This document shows positions 26,448 through 35,681 of a DNA stretch of 64,000 nt, piece by piece. Each line of letters opens with the position of its first letter. Within the stretch, counting starts at the first letter, position 1. Position numbers and translations under genes: made by a program. Under the pieces are notes generated by a model that saw nothing but the letters and a program-made list of their open reading frames with translations, was not told the origin of the DNA and did not search any database. This stretch comes from Salimicrobium album (GTDB lineage Bacteria; Bacillota; Bacilli; Bacillales; Halobacillaceae): NCBI RefSeq assembly GCF_900107115.1, contig NZ_FNOS01000002.1:1-64000 (forward strand). Direction: 5' to 3'.

Positions 26448-27261
26448 AAAACGAAAGGCCAAAGTGGAAAAAGGGGCACCCAAGTGGATGACTACATACG
26501 CAGATATGATTACGCTTATCCTTGTATTCTTCGTATTATTGTTTTCCATGTCACAGATTAGTGAAGTGAAATTCGATTCCGTCGCAGAATCGTTCAAAAA
26601 TCGTATGATATTCGACTTTATGCCTTCGCCGGTGGAAAGCAAAAACCCTACCGACCGCACCGAAGTCCGCGAAATTGGTGATGATCGCAGTGATTTCGAT
26701 GAGCCGGTCGATGTGCCGGAGATAACATCGGAGCCTGACGAGGAAAAGGAAACGGAGACTGAAGAGGCACAGCAGCTGGATCAGCTTATGCAGGAAGTGG
26801 AAGAATTTCTCGAAAAAAACAAGCTTCAGGACATAATATCGGCAGAACGGTCAGAAAAAGGGGTGGTTCTTGTTCTGCAGGAACAAGTGCTGTTTGAAAG
26901 TGGGGAAGCTTCCATATTGGAGTCCGGCCGCCCCTTCCTCGGCAAGCTGCGGGACCTGCTAATACAGGTGCCTAACCATGTAAGAGTAGAAGGACACACG
27001 GATGACCGTCCTATCGCGACGGCGAAGTTCCCCTCGAATTGGGAGCTTTCCGGAGCGAGAGCCGGAAGTGTAATACGCTATTTGCAGAATAACGATCCGA
27101 GACTTGAATCCGGCCGGTTTACAGCGGTAGGGTACGGATCCACCCGTCCGGTCGTCGAGAACAATTCTAAAGAGAACTGGAGAAAGAACAGAAGAGTTGA
27201 AATCGTAATTCTGGAGTCCGAGTATGAAAACAATAAACAGGCATCCCCGTCCTCATCCTGA
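26437..27261 (+). CDS. motS: Flagellar motor stator protein MotS
   Basis: A 274-residue MotB-type stator. A short basic N-terminus leads into one membrane span with the essential ion-binding aspartate (D23 in WMTTYADMITLILVFF). An acidic linker (about 75-115) and an OmpA-type peptidoglycan-binding domain (VRVEGHTDDRPI at about 185, NWELSGARAGSVIRYL, RKNRRVEIVI) follow. The open frame extends upstream to 26356, but the ATG at 26437 has GAAGGA in front and begins like known MotS proteins; it overlaps motP by 11 bases. The terminator hairpin starts within the last codons. Sodium use is inferred from family and context. Confidence 0.94.
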   Translation: MKHRKRKAKVEKGAPKWMTTYADMITLILVFFVLLFSMSQISEVKFDSVAESFKNRMIFDFMPSPVESKNPTDRTEVREIGDDRSDFDEPVDVPEITSEPDEEKETETEEAQQLDQLMQEVEEFLEKNKLQDIISAERSEKGVVLVLQEQVLFESGEASILESGRPFLGKLRDLLIQVPNHVRVEGHTDDRPIATAKFPSNWELSGARAGSVIRYLQNNDPRLESGRFTAVGYGSTRPVVENNSKENWRKNRRVEIVILESEYENNKQASPSSS

Positions 27262-27288
27262 GGAACGGAGATGCCTGTTTTTTCATGA
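27234..27288 (+). terminator. motPS terminator (starts inside motS)
   Basis: AAACAGGCATC and CCGT on the left pair with ACGG and GATGCCTGTTT on the right and are followed by a T run. The left arm lies in the final codons of motS. Confidence 0.88.
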
Positions 27289-27297
27289 CTCAACAGT

Positions 27298-28464
27298 TCA
27301 ATTATAGTGAATCTGATTATTGATGAACTGCATGGCTGCTTTCAGTGTTTTAGCATTCTTTTCGGTGATTTCCGGTTTTCTCGGAATTTTTTTGTAGGAG
27401 CCGTCGGGATCGTGCCAAGTATGCGGGAGAGAGAAAGGAGCTTCCGGTTCCCATTTTTCCAGCCAAGTTGCCGGAAGTTCTCCCTCGAAAGGAGCCTGGT
27501 CCTTCATCACTTTCCACAGCTGCGCCCAGGCGCGTGGTACCACTCTCCATATATCATACCCTCCGCCCCCGAGAGCTACCCATTTCCCTCCGCAGTGTTC
27601 ATGAGCGAGTTCGTGGGTAAGGGCAGGGATACGTTCGTATATCTTCATCGTTGAACAGAGGTGTGTGAGCGGGTCGTAAAAATGAGCGTCCGCACCATTC
27701 TGGGAAACGATGATATCCGGTTTGAAATATGCAGCGATCTTCCTGAAAGCGGATTCATATACGTCTAAAAAAGATTCGTCTTCTGTAAACGCGTCAATCG
27801 GTAAGTTGAATGCATAGCCGTAACCCTCTTTCAGTCCACGTTCATTGACATATCCGGTACCGGGGAAAAGATACCTTCCTGTTTCATGTATAGAAAAGGT
27901 ACAGATATCCGGATCTCCGTAAAATGCCCACTGCACTCCATCTCCGTGATGTGCATCGGTATCCACATACATTACCCGCTGATTGTATTTCTTCTGTAAA
28001 TATTTAATCCCTACGGCGCCATCGTTATATATGCAGAAACCGGAGGCTCTTCGTTCGAAACCATGGTGAAGGCCGCCCCCCAGGTTAAGGGAATGATCGG
28101 TACGTCCTTGCATAACTTCATCGATAGCCGAAAGCGTACTTCCCACTATCAGTGAAGAAGCCTCGTGCATCCCTTTAAACATGGGAGTGTCTTCCGTACC
28201 TATACCGAATTCGAATCCCTCTTCTTCGGAGAGGTCGCCGACGCTCGCTTTTTTCACAGCTTCAATATACTCCCGGCTGTGAAAAAGGGCAAGCTCTTCT
28301 TCCGTGGCATAGCGCGGGGAAACGATATCCTCATCCTTAAGCGCCCCGGATTCCTTCAGCAGATCGTAGGTGAGCTCTACTCTCATCTGGTTGAAAGGAT
28401 GATCATCACTAAAGCGGTAAGTGGCGTAATCTTTGGAATATACGAATTTGGATGAACAGCTCAT
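27298..28464 (-). CDS. acuC: Acetoin utilization protein AcuC (histone-deacetylase family)
   Basis: A 388-residue class I deacetylase. Catalytic features are HHGFERRASGFCIYND (the tandem-histidine region) at about 132-147, DTDAHHGDGVQWAFYGD at about 168-184, and the metal-binding DAHF...and GGGGYD loops downstream. In B. subtilis AcuC removes acetyl groups from acetyl-CoA synthetase (AcsA) placed by AcuA, so restoring activity. Its ATG overlaps the acuB stop by four bases, making acuA-acuB-acuC one operon on the minus strand. No acsA gene is nearby here, which is unusual for this locus. Confidence 0.94.
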   Translation of the reverse strand: MSCSSKFVYSKDYATYRFSDDHPFNQMRVELTYDLLKESGALKDEDIVSPRYATEEELALFHSREYIEAVKKASVGDLSEEEGFEFGIGTEDTPMFKGMHEASSLIVGSTLSAIDEVMQGRTDHSLNLGGGLHHGFERRASGFCIYNDGAVGIKYLQKKYNQRVMYVDTDAHHGDGVQWAFYGDPDICTFSIHETGRYLFPGTGYVNERGLKEGYGYAFNLPIDAFTEDESFLDVYESAFRKIAAYFKPDIIVSQNGADAHFYDPLTHLCSTMKIYERIPALTHELAHEHCGGKWVALGGGGYDIWRVVPRAWAQLWKVMKDQAPFEGELPATWLEKWEPEAPFSLPHTWHDPDGSYKKIPRKPEITEKNAKTLKAAMQFINNQIHYN

Positions 28465-29108
28465 TGGGACATCCCCGGTTCCTTCGGCCAGAGTACCTCA
28501 TATTCCGAATTTCTTAAGTCTTCGATCATCGGATACGGATTCATCGTCTGGACTCTGAAGACCACGACTTTGTAGTTGCTGTCGGGTTTGTATGGATAAA
28601 CGAGAATGGAAGTGAGGTTCAGTTTTCTCTTTCCTACGATATTCACTACACCGGGCAGCATGCCGGGTCGGTTGGGTACCTTGACTTCGATTTGGGAACT
28701 CTGCACATTCGTCCCCGTAAGCTGGATGAGCGTATAAAGAAGATCTTTTTCTGTGATTATTCCGACCAGTTTATTATTTCTGGTGACGGGAACGCAGGCG
28801 ATTTCATTATCATAGAAGATATTTGCAACCTCTTCGATAAAGCCGAGCGGATGTACGGTAATGACTTCGGTAGTCATAATGCTTCCCAGACTGTTGGAAA
28901 GTTCGCTGAGGTCGGAATCACGCTCAAATACTGAAGGACTGGCATCTCTTACGTCCCGGTCGGAAACGATACCGACGACGTACATGTCTTCATCGACGAT
29001 TGGAATGTGACGGATCTGATAGGTGTTGAGGGTTTTAAGTGCATCTTCTATAGTATCTTCCGTAGTAAGCGTATGAACTTCAGTAGTCATCATTTCTTCA
29101 ACGAGCAT
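28461..29108 (-). CDS. acuB: AcuB, CBS-pair and ACT domain protein
   Basis: A 215-residue protein with two CBS motifs (about 1-55, MLVEEMMTTEVHTLTTED onward; and about 77-130, GSIMTTEVITVHPLGF onward) followed by an ACT domain (about 138-210, VKVPNRPGMLPGVVNIVGK). CBS pairs bind adenosine nucleotides and ACT domains bind small metabolites, so AcuB is probably a sensor that tunes AcuA/AcuC. AGGAGG lies upstream of the ATG, only 3 bases past the end of acuA. Confidence 0.93.
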   Translation of the reverse strand: MLVEEMMTTEVHTLTTEDTIEDALKTLNTYQIRHIPIVDEDMYVVGIVSDRDVRDASPSVFERDSDLSELSNSLGSIMTTEVITVHPLGFIEEVANIFYDNEIACVPVTRNNKLVGIITEKDLLYTLIQLTGTNVQSSQIEVKVPNRPGMLPGVVNIVGKRKLNLTSILVYPYKPDSNYKVVVFRVQTMNPYPMIEDLRNSEYEVLWPKEPGMSQ

Positions 29109-29111
29109 TGG

Positions 29112-29759
29112 TCAGGACCTCCTGTTTGAATACTGATGTTTCGTAAGGAAACGCAAATGGTCGAACTTATCCACATCGGATCCGCTGACGTTTTTTCCTA
29201 TGCGGACCATTAGACAATTGGCAGGATGGGATATGATTTCGGGATCGTCTGTCGGAGCGGGCGTAAGGCCCCCGGCACCCATCATCTTTTCCATCACTTT
29301 CCGGTACTGCCATATACTGAGTCCTGTGCTTTTCAGGTCCCAGTGCCAGTAGTATTCCGTGGAAATGATAATGTAGTTTTCCATATATTCATCAAGCATG
29401 GATACTTCTATAAGCTGGGAACCGACTCTGTATCCGCGAAAACCCGGGACCACCTCAATAGCGCCGAGCTCAATGAGGTTTTCCATTTTCCCTTCGGCCC
29501 AGCGTTCCAGAGGATCCGGATGAAGATAGGTGACATAGCCGACGATTGTACCTTCAAAACGGGCCACAATAATTCTTCCCTCCGGAAGGTCAGCTATTCC
29601 TTTTATCGCTTCGAACTGTTTTTTGGGGGGACAAAAAGCAGTTAACTGTTCATGGAATGAATATTGGGAGAGCTCATCGGATGTAAGAGGACCTTCAATT
29701 ATCAGGTCGTTTGTATCCGTTTTCAATTTCCTCTGAAAAAATGACTTAGTATGTTCCAC
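29112..29759 (-). CDS. acuA: Protein acetyltransferase AcuA (GNAT)
   Basis: A 215-residue GNAT acetyltransferase that in B. subtilis acetylates and inactivates acetyl-CoA synthetase. The acetyl-CoA-binding segment is visible at about residues 98-115 (GAIEVVPGFRGYRVGSQLIE, with the RGYRVG pyrophosphate loop). The start is GTG at 29759 with a G-rich box in front. It is the first gene of acuABC. Only 115 bases separate it from the penicillin-binding protein gene, which is read in the same direction, so acsA is not divergent here as it is in B. subtilis. Confidence 0.93.
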   Translation of the reverse strand: MEHTKSFFQRKLKTDTNDLIIEGPLTSDELSQYSFHEQLTAFCPPKKQFEAIKGIADLPEGRIIVARFEGTIVGYVTYLHPDPLERWAEGKMENLIELGAIEVVPGFRGYRVGSQLIEVSMLDEYMENYIIISTEYYWHWDLKSTGLSIWQYRKVMEKMMGAGGLTPAPTDDPEIISHPANCLMVRIGKNVSGSDVDKFDHLRFLTKHQYSNRRS

Positions 29760-29804
29760 ATATCCACCGCCTGTAAAAATATTTCATGCTACTACCATAT
29801 TACC

Positions 29805-29852
29805 TATAAAATAGCCGTTTGAAAAGAGTAACTCCTTTTCAAACGGCTATTC
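29805..29852 (-). terminator. Terminator of the penicillin-binding protein gene
   Basis: AATAGCCGTTTGAAAA pairs with TTTTCAAACGGCTATT around about 9 bases. Read on the minus strand it is followed by TTTATAGG. It separates the PBP gene from the acu operon. Confidence 0.85.
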
Positions 29853-29874
29853 GCCTATGCCGGGCACTACAGGA

Positions 29875-32625
29875 CTATTCGGCAGTTACGGTTTCGGATA
29901 ATCCCGATTCCTGACCGTAGTAATCCACTGCTCTTACGGCGTAAACTCCGGAGGTACCGGACAGGTCCATGGAAGTGGAACCGGTGCTTCCGACTTTGGA
30001 AAAGTTTCCACCCGGTGACCCTGCGCGGTATATTCTGTAACCGACTACATCATCGCTCGAAGAACTGTTCCAGCTGATGGTAGTTCCCTGAAGCCGGAGA
30101 TTTCCGGGAGAAGAAGGGGGCTGCCCGTCATTAGTTATTTGTTCTCCTACTCCTGCTGCACTTTCGGAAGGGAGGGATACATTCGACCATTCTTCCCTGT
30201 CCGGAATCAGATGCTCAAGCGTCTTTTCGTTGTCGTAGCCATTATTCTTAAGGAACTGAGTTTTCAGACTGACCCCGTCTCCCTCGCTGGTGATGAACTC
30301 ATCCGGTGTATCATCCCCGGCAGCTACGAGGTCTCCTTTTATCTCTGTGAAGTCTCCTTCTGTTAAACTGTCATCTTCTTCTGTCGGGGCGTGTTCCTTA
30401 ATATAAAGATCGCTCTTGGAAAGACCGACGGAGGAACACAGTTCGGAAGTTAAAAGGCCCGAAGTGGCACAGTAGGATTTCTCCACGATGCCGGAAGGCT
30501 GTTCAAAACGCTGTTCGGGGGCCATGAGATCCGGCCGGATTTCCGTTACCGCATTCACGACATCGGCCCACAAGCTGTTGTTTCGGTCACTGTAGCCATT
30601 GCTGTTCAGGCTTTCTTTCCGGTCATATCCCATCCACATACTTATGGTTACGTTAGGGTTGGTGGCTACAAACCATGCATCTTTGTAATTTTGTGAAGTT
30701 CCTGTCTTCCCGGCCCAGTCTACACCCGGGTTTGTAAGCTGACTCTTCACATCATCGGCCGTACCGTAATCGAAAACGTCACGCAGAACATCTATCGTGA
30801 GATAGGAGGCCTGTTCACTGAACACTCCTGTCGACTCTTTTTTATGCTTATAAAGTGTATCACCTTCTTTAGTAACTATTTCGTCAATCATATAAGCATC
30901 AGTATACGAGCCCATATTTCCGAATGTAGCGAAACCGTTCGTATTTTCTTCCACCGTAACTCCATTGATGGTGGACCCTAAAGAGGTCGATAAGTTTTCG
31001 GCATCTTCAGCGGTAATCGCTTCAAAGCCCATTTTTCGCAAGTAATTATCTGCAGGGTTCTGATCGACGAATTCACTGTAAGCTTTGACCGTCGGGACGT
31101 TCCAGGAATTGGCCAGCGCCTGCCGGGCGGAAACAAGTCCGTGATACCCTCCGGCATAGTTGTCTACACTTGTATTTTTATTCGGGTACTTGTACGGCAC
31201 ATCTGCCAGTACTGATCCCGGCTGCAGGGCTCCCAGATCAAAACCCGGCCCGTAGACGAGCAGCGGTTTCATCGTACTCCCGTTCGAACGTCTTGCCTGC
31301 GTAGCATGGTTCAGCTGCTGAACGTCAAAGTCGCGACCTGCAATGAATCCGCGGATAGCACCGGAAGAGTTTTCCTGGAGGATACTTCCGACTTCCACCG
31401 GGATTTCTTTCTCACTGATCTCCCCAGTTTCCGGATCCTCCACAGGGATAGTCCGCCACGTGTCGTAGTTATTGTAATTATTCTTCACCCGCTGCATGAC
31501 ATCATAGACTTCTTTGTCGATCGTAGTGTGTACTTTCAGACCGCCCGAGGACAGGCGACGGTCGGCCAGAGTAGTGTACTCTTCCATCAACTGATTATCA
31601 TTTTCCAGATCTTCCATCGTAAGACCATCTTTCTTGGCCAGCTGCTCTTTCAGAATTTCTCCGGCCCTTACTTTGATTTCACGTGTCAGGAAAGGGTAGT
31701 CGGAACTTGGTAAAGGTTTCGGAGAGGCGAGATTGGATTTCAGATCATAGGCAAGTGCTTTTTCATATTCACTTTCTGTGATATGTCCTTTTTCGTGCAT
31801 ACGTTCAAGTACTTCTTCCATTCTGTTCAGGCCAGGCTGGAGCCCTTCCTCTTCCTTTACACCGCCGGAGTTTTTAAAAGGAGTATAACCGAAAGGGTTC
31901 TGAGGGAGCCCGGCTATGAAAGCGGCCTGCGGAATGGAGAGCTCCCCGGCGTCTACTCCGAAAATTCCACGGGCAGCACTTTGGACGCCTGCAATATTCT
32001 GGCCGTTTGCGTTCCGGCCGAAAGGGACGATATTCATATAAGCTTCAAGAATCTGATCTTTATCGAAGAATTGTTCCACACGCAGTGCGTTCATAACTTC
32101 TTTTGCTTTTCTTTCAAAAGAGACTTCATTTGTAAGAATCTGGTTTTTGACCAGCTGCTGCGTCAGGGTGCTTCCTCCGGTTTTGGTACTGGAATTGGTT
32201 ACCTGCTGCACGACAGCCCGTAACAGAGCTTTTGGCACAATCCCGTTATGTTCTCTGAAATTCTCATCCTCCGTTGCAAGCACGGCTGACGTAAGGTGAT
32301 CACTGACGTTATCGAGCTGCACTTCCTCCCGGTATAAATCAGATTGAACGTCCCCGAGCAGTTGATCGTTCGTAAAATAAAGCTGTGAGGTTTCTTCATA
32401 ATTATACAGATTGGAGGCCAGTTCCTCTTCGCTCCGTACAGGTTCATCCTCAACGAGAGAAGCGAAATAACCGGCACCTACCCCTCCAACAAAAAATACA
32501 CCTATAATTCCGACGATAATAAAAAATAGTAAAACGTTCCATAAAACATCATATGTAATTCGTGTATACTTAAAAATAGTGCCGTCTTCCCAGCGTTTTC
32601 GAATAGTATCCCTGTTCCACTTCAT
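29875..32625 (-). CDS. Class A penicillin-binding protein (PBP1A family) with C-terminal FN3 domain
   Basis: A 916-residue bifunctional peptidoglycan synthase anchored by one N-terminal span (about 28-55). The glycosyltransferase (GT51) domain has the catalytic glutamate in TEDENFREHNG and the signature GGSTLTQQLVKNQ. The transpeptidase domain has the active-site serine in STMKP at about 449, and the KTGTS box at about 640. A fibronectin type III module covers about 830-916 (SPGNLRLQGTTISWN, VVGYRIYRAGSPGG). AGGAGGTCACC precedes the ATG. It occupies the position that acsA holds in B. subtilis, upstream of acuA and divergent from tyrS. Confidence 0.93.
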   Translation of the reverse strand: MKWNRDTIRKRWEDGTIFKYTRITYDVLWNVLLFFIIVGIIGVFFVGGVGAGYFASLVEDEPVRSEEELASNLYNYEETSQLYFTNDQLLGDVQSDLYREEVQLDNVSDHLTSAVLATEDENFREHNGIVPKALLRAVVQQVTNSSTKTGGSTLTQQLVKNQILTNEVSFERKAKEVMNALRVEQFFDKDQILEAYMNIVPFGRNANGQNIAGVQSAARGIFGVDAGELSIPQAAFIAGLPQNPFGYTPFKNSGGVKEEEGLQPGLNRMEEVLERMHEKGHITESEYEKALAYDLKSNLASPKPLPSSDYPFLTREIKVRAGEILKEQLAKKDGLTMEDLENDNQLMEEYTTLADRRLSSGGLKVHTTIDKEVYDVMQRVKNNYNNYDTWRTIPVEDPETGEISEKEIPVEVGSILQENSSGAIRGFIAGRDFDVQQLNHATQARRSNGSTMKPLLVYGPGFDLGALQPGSVLADVPYKYPNKNTSVDNYAGGYHGLVSARQALANSWNVPTVKAYSEFVDQNPADNYLRKMGFEAITAEDAENLSTSLGSTINGVTVEENTNGFATFGNMGSYTDAYMIDEIVTKEGDTLYKHKKESTGVFSEQASYLTIDVLRDVFDYGTADDVKSQLTNPGVDWAGKTGTSQNYKDAWFVATNPNVTISMWMGYDRKESLNSNGYSDRNNSLWADVVNAVTEIRPDLMAPEQRFEQPSGIVEKSYCATSGLLTSELCSSVGLSKSDLYIKEHAPTEEDDSLTEGDFTEIKGDLVAAGDDTPDEFITSEGDGVSLKTQFLKNNGYDNEKTLEHLIPDREEWSNVSLPSESAAGVGEQITNDGQPPSSPGNLRLQGTTISWNSSSSDDVVGYRIYRAGSPGGNFSKVGSTGSTSMDLSGTSGVYAVRAVDYYGQESGLSETVTAE

Positions 32626-32754
32626 GATTGGTGACCTCCTAAAATGACACTGCCAATTATATCATATCCGTAATATCAGATGCATGAGAGCCGAAAGAAA
32701 TAATTGCTTTCAAGAACAATATATGATAAAAATGATACATAATTAAATCTGTTA

Positions 32755-32996
32755 AAGCTATGAACGGTTGCAGTAGGTTCTGCGCACTTCTACACAGAGA
32801 GTCGATGGCTGGTGAGAATCGACAGAGGTTCAGAACTGAATTACGTCCGGGAGCATCTTCTGGTGTGAATCAGAGGACGGTTGCATGTATTTGCAGCCGT
32901 TATATAAATGAAGTGGCACATAAGTGCAACCAGGGTGGTACCGCGACCGTTAAGACCTCGTCCCTTTCCGTAAGGAGACAGAGGTCTTTTTTAATG
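32755..32996 (+). ncRNA. Tyrosine T-box leader of tyrS
   Basis: A T-box riboswitch that senses uncharged tRNA-Tyr. The T-box sequence AGGGTGGTACCGCG is at 32932-32945. The stem I specifier region AACTGAATTACGTCC contains a TAC tyrosine codon at 32842-32844, and the GGTGAGAATCGAC apical region is present. The terminator AAGACCTC...GAGGTCTTTTTT lies at about 32953-32990, just before tyrS. Transcription probably starts near 32740; a candidate promoter TTGCTT-N17-TAAAAA is at 32704-32732. Confidence 0.95.
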
Positions 32997-33028
32997 CAGG
33001 AAAAAATTTATTTACAGGGGTGAAACGT

Positions 33029-34297
33029 ATGCATATTTTAGACAATTTGTCCAAAAGAGGCCTGGTCAATCAGGTTACAGATGAAGAGGGATTGCGGAAG
33101 CACTTAAGTGAGAACCAGGTAACGCTCTACTGTGGATTCGATCCTACGGCCGACAGTCTCCATATCGGGCATCTGCTCCCGATTCTCATGCTGAAACGTT
33201 TTCAGAAAGCGGGACACCGGCCGATTGCTCTTGTCGGCGGCGGCACCGGAATGATAGGGGATCCGAGCGGACGTTCTACAGAGAGACAGCTGAACTCCGA
33301 GGAAACAGTCAAAGGTTTCAGTAAAAAAATCGAGAATCAGATGGCGGGAATCCTTAATTTTGATGAAGGGGAAAATGCTGCCGTAGCGAGAAACAATCAC
33401 GAGTGGTTATCGGAAATGACAATCATAGATTTCCTTCGTGACACGGGGAAACACTTCGGGCTCAACTACATGCTGGCGAAAGATGCGGTGGAGTCCCGGA
33501 TTGAAGCCGGTATCAGCTATACAGAGTTCTCCTACATGATTTTACAGTCTCTGGATTTCCAAAAGCTTTATGAAAAGGAAAATTGCACCCTTCAGCTCGG
33601 AGGAAGTGACCAGTGGGGGAATATCACTGCAGGTCTTGAACTGTTACGCCGCTCGGCAGCGGGTGAACAGGAAGTGGAAGCCTATGGCATGACGATGCCG
33701 CTCATTACGAAAGCGGACGGTTCAAAATTCGGTAAAACGGCCGGCGGCGCTATCTGGCTCGATCCCGAAAAAACGAGTCCTTACGAGTTTTACCAGTTCT
33801 GGGTTAACGTGGACGACAGAGACGTTATCAAATTCCTTCATTTCTTCACCTTCCTTGATTTCGATGAAATAGAAGAACTTGAACGGGAAGTACAGGAACG
33901 ACCGGAACAACGGACAGCTCATAAACGGCTGGCCGAGGAGATGACCAGAATCGTTCACGACGAAACTGCGCTCGAACAGGCTCAGAGGATTACAGAAGCT
34001 TTGTTCAGCGGAGATATCAAATCACTGAACGCCGGAGAAATTGAACAGGGTTTCAAAGGGGTTCCAGGGTACACAGTGGAAGAAGAAGGGAAACGACTGG
34101 TGGAACTGCTCGTCGAAGCGGGTATTTCTTCCTCGAAACGCCAGGCCCGTGAAGATATTTCCAACGGGGCGATTTATATCAACGGAGAAAGAAATCAGGA
34201 AGTAGGTCATGAACTCGGAGAAGCGGACAAAATCGAAGGCAAATATACGATCATCCGCCGCGGTAAGAAAAAATACTTTTTCATCGAGTATAAATAA
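33029..34297 (+). CDS. tyrS: Tyrosyl-tRNA synthetase
   Basis: A 422-residue class I synthetase that charges tRNA-Tyr. The HIGH motif occurs as SLHIGHLLP at about 44-52, tyrosine-binding residues lie in YTEFSYMILQSLDF and LGGSDQWGNI, and the KMSKS loop is KFGKT at about 232. The C-terminal S4-like domain covers about 355-422 (SSKRQAREDISNGAIYING). A GTG at 33020 is in frame but lies within the Shine-Dalgarno box; the ATG at 33029 is used. Expression is governed by the T-box leader directly upstream. Confidence 0.96.
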   Translation: MHILDNLSKRGLVNQVTDEEGLRKHLSENQVTLYCGFDPTADSLHIGHLLPILMLKRFQKAGHRPIALVGGGTGMIGDPSGRSTERQLNSEETVKGFSKKIENQMAGILNFDEGENAAVARNNHEWLSEMTIIDFLRDTGKHFGLNYMLAKDAVESRIEAGISYTEFSYMILQSLDFQKLYEKENCTLQLGGSDQWGNITAGLELLRRSAAGEQEVEAYGMTMPLITKADGSKFGKTAGGAIWLDPEKTSPYEFYQFWVNVDDRDVIKFLHFFTFLDFDEIEELEREVQERPEQRTAHKRLAEEMTRIVHDETALEQAQRITEALFSGDIKSLNAGEIEQGFKGVPGYTVEEEGKRLVELLVEAGISSSKRQAREDISNGAIYINGERNQEVGHELGEADKIEGKYTIIRRGKKKYFFIEYK

Positions 34298-34326
34298 AAA
34301 GATGCGTACCTTATGGAAATAAAAGA

Positions 34327-34372
34327 AAAGCGGGTGATATGGACATTCTCTCCATATCACCCGCTTTTTGAT
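34327..34372. terminator. Bidirectional terminator, tyrS / DUF4317 gene
   Basis: AAAAGCGGGTGATATGGA pairs perfectly with TCCATATCACCCGCTTTT around a 7-base loop, with an A-rich 5' flank and T-rich 3' flank. Confidence 0.92.
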
Positions 34373-34379
34373 GTGTTTT

Positions 34380-35540
34380 TTATTCGATATCCTCCGGAAG
34401 CATCTTGAACCCGGAGATCTCTGCATCCTCCTCCACTTCGATCATAATGTAGCGTTTGCCGTTCCGGTTAACCTGCCTTACGTGCGGAAGATCCTGAGGA
34501 CTGACGGAGATGTTCGCCACTTTCGTACTTATTTTGATAGATTTTGAGTTGTACTTCGGAAGTACACTGCTCGCTTTCAGTTCATAGGACTCTTCATCCG
34601 TCACTTTGTGGAAAGCTTCTTTGACTTTTTCCTCTTCCACTTCGTGACCGTTCTTGCTCAGGAAGCTCCCTATATCCCGATAATCCAGTTTAGGGGATTC
34701 ATCCTCTTCACTGCCTTCAAGCGTATAATTGATATCTTCGTAGACACTTGCAAGTGTCGAAGGACTCATCCGGTCCCCGACTACATCTTTGACGACTTCT
34801 TCAAAGACTGCTTTATCCTCTTTTGCAGTCATTGCTTTTTCTCCCTCAAGAACTTCTTCCATGAAAAAAGGATCGGGCTCATTCGGTTTTCCGGCAGAGT
34901 AGAGCACTCTGTTCACATCTCCGGTTCCATCCGTGATGACAGGGAACAGAAAGCCGCCGAGAGGTTTCTTCAGATCGATGACGGGATCGACGTCCACTTT
35001 ATATTTGAACGTTTTCTCTATGTAGTCGAACTGTATTTCTTTTTCCGGTGGTTCCGTCTGGTTAATACTGCACAGCATGAACTGGCTCGAGAGCATCGTG
35101 TCCCGGTCGGCTTCTTCGGATTCAGCTGAAGGTGTCGTCGTTTTCAAATACTCTCCTTTTACGAAGGTGATGACTATGTCTTTATCGTAAGCCTGTTCTT
35201 TCATTATTTTTTCGGTCATTTCGAGCATCTGCTCCGACCATTCCTCCGTGTCGTTACTCAACAGACTCTTGTGCAGAAGAAGCTGGGTAGGTTCCTCGGT
35301 ATCCCGTCTGAATTTAAGTTCGAACAGCTTCTCATCCAGCTGCCCGGAGAGAAGTTTTTTGAAATTCTGCATGAACAGCTCCTGCTGGTCCTCTTCAAGC
35401 ATCTCAAACGCCTGGTGCTGAGCATGGAAAGGTTCGGAAGTTTCTTTCATAATGTACACCGTAAAAAGATCGGTGATATTCAAAAGGTCGGTATCGGTTT
35501 TCAACTGTCTGCGCAGGGCAGCTATATCTTTTTTATTCAT
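34380..35540 (-). CDS. DUF4317 family protein
   Basis: A 386-residue soluble, acidic protein of the DUF4317 family, of unknown function, found mainly in Firmicutes. It starts MNKKDIAALRRQLKTDTDLL, the most conserved stretch, followed by LFTVYIMKETSEPFHAQH. No catalytic motif or membrane span is evident. AGGAGGG precedes the ATG at 35540. It stands between terminators and is the first gene of the block that separates tyrS from rpsD. Confidence 0.85.
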   Translation of the reverse strand: MNKKDIAALRRQLKTDTDLLNITDLFTVYIMKETSEPFHAQHQAFEMLEEDQQELFMQNFKKLLSGQLDEKLFELKFRRDTEEPTQLLLHKSLLSNDTEEWSEQMLEMTEKIMKEQAYDKDIVITFVKGEYLKTTTPSAESEEADRDTMLSSQFMLCSINQTEPPEKEIQFDYIEKTFKYKVDVDPVIDLKKPLGGFLFPVITDGTGDVNRVLYSAGKPNEPDPFFMEEVLEGEKAMTAKEDKAVFEEVVKDVVGDRMSPSTLASVYEDINYTLEGSEEDESPKLDYRDIGSFLSKNGHEVEEEKVKEAFHKVTDEESYELKASSVLPKYNSKSIKISTKVANISVSPQDLPHVRQVNRNGKRYIMIEVEEDAEISGFKMLPEDIE

Positions 35541-35635
35541 GGATGGTCCCTCCTGTAAAGCAGTGAATTTTGCATAATGTCCATTATACCTTTCGTACGG
35601 AAATTCGGTAAGAGATTTTTTAGAGGAGCAAAAGG

Positions 35636-35668
35636 AAAAATAAGACCATGGGAACGAGACCCATGGTC
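35636..35668 (-). terminator. Terminator of the AbgT transporter gene
   Basis: GACCATGGG (35644-35652) pairs with CCCATGGTC (35660-35668). The minus-strand tail is TTATTTTTCC. Confidence 0.82.
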
Positions 35669-35681
35669 GAAATAGCAGTAA

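Noticed and set aside
29760-29874. A cre site upstream of acuA
   Set aside because: TGTAAAAATATTTCA is palindrome-like but lacks the central CG required for CcpA binding.
32760-33023. An 87-codon open frame upstream of tyrS
   Set aside because: It lies wholly within the tyrosine T-box leader, whose conserved RNA motifs explain the sequence.
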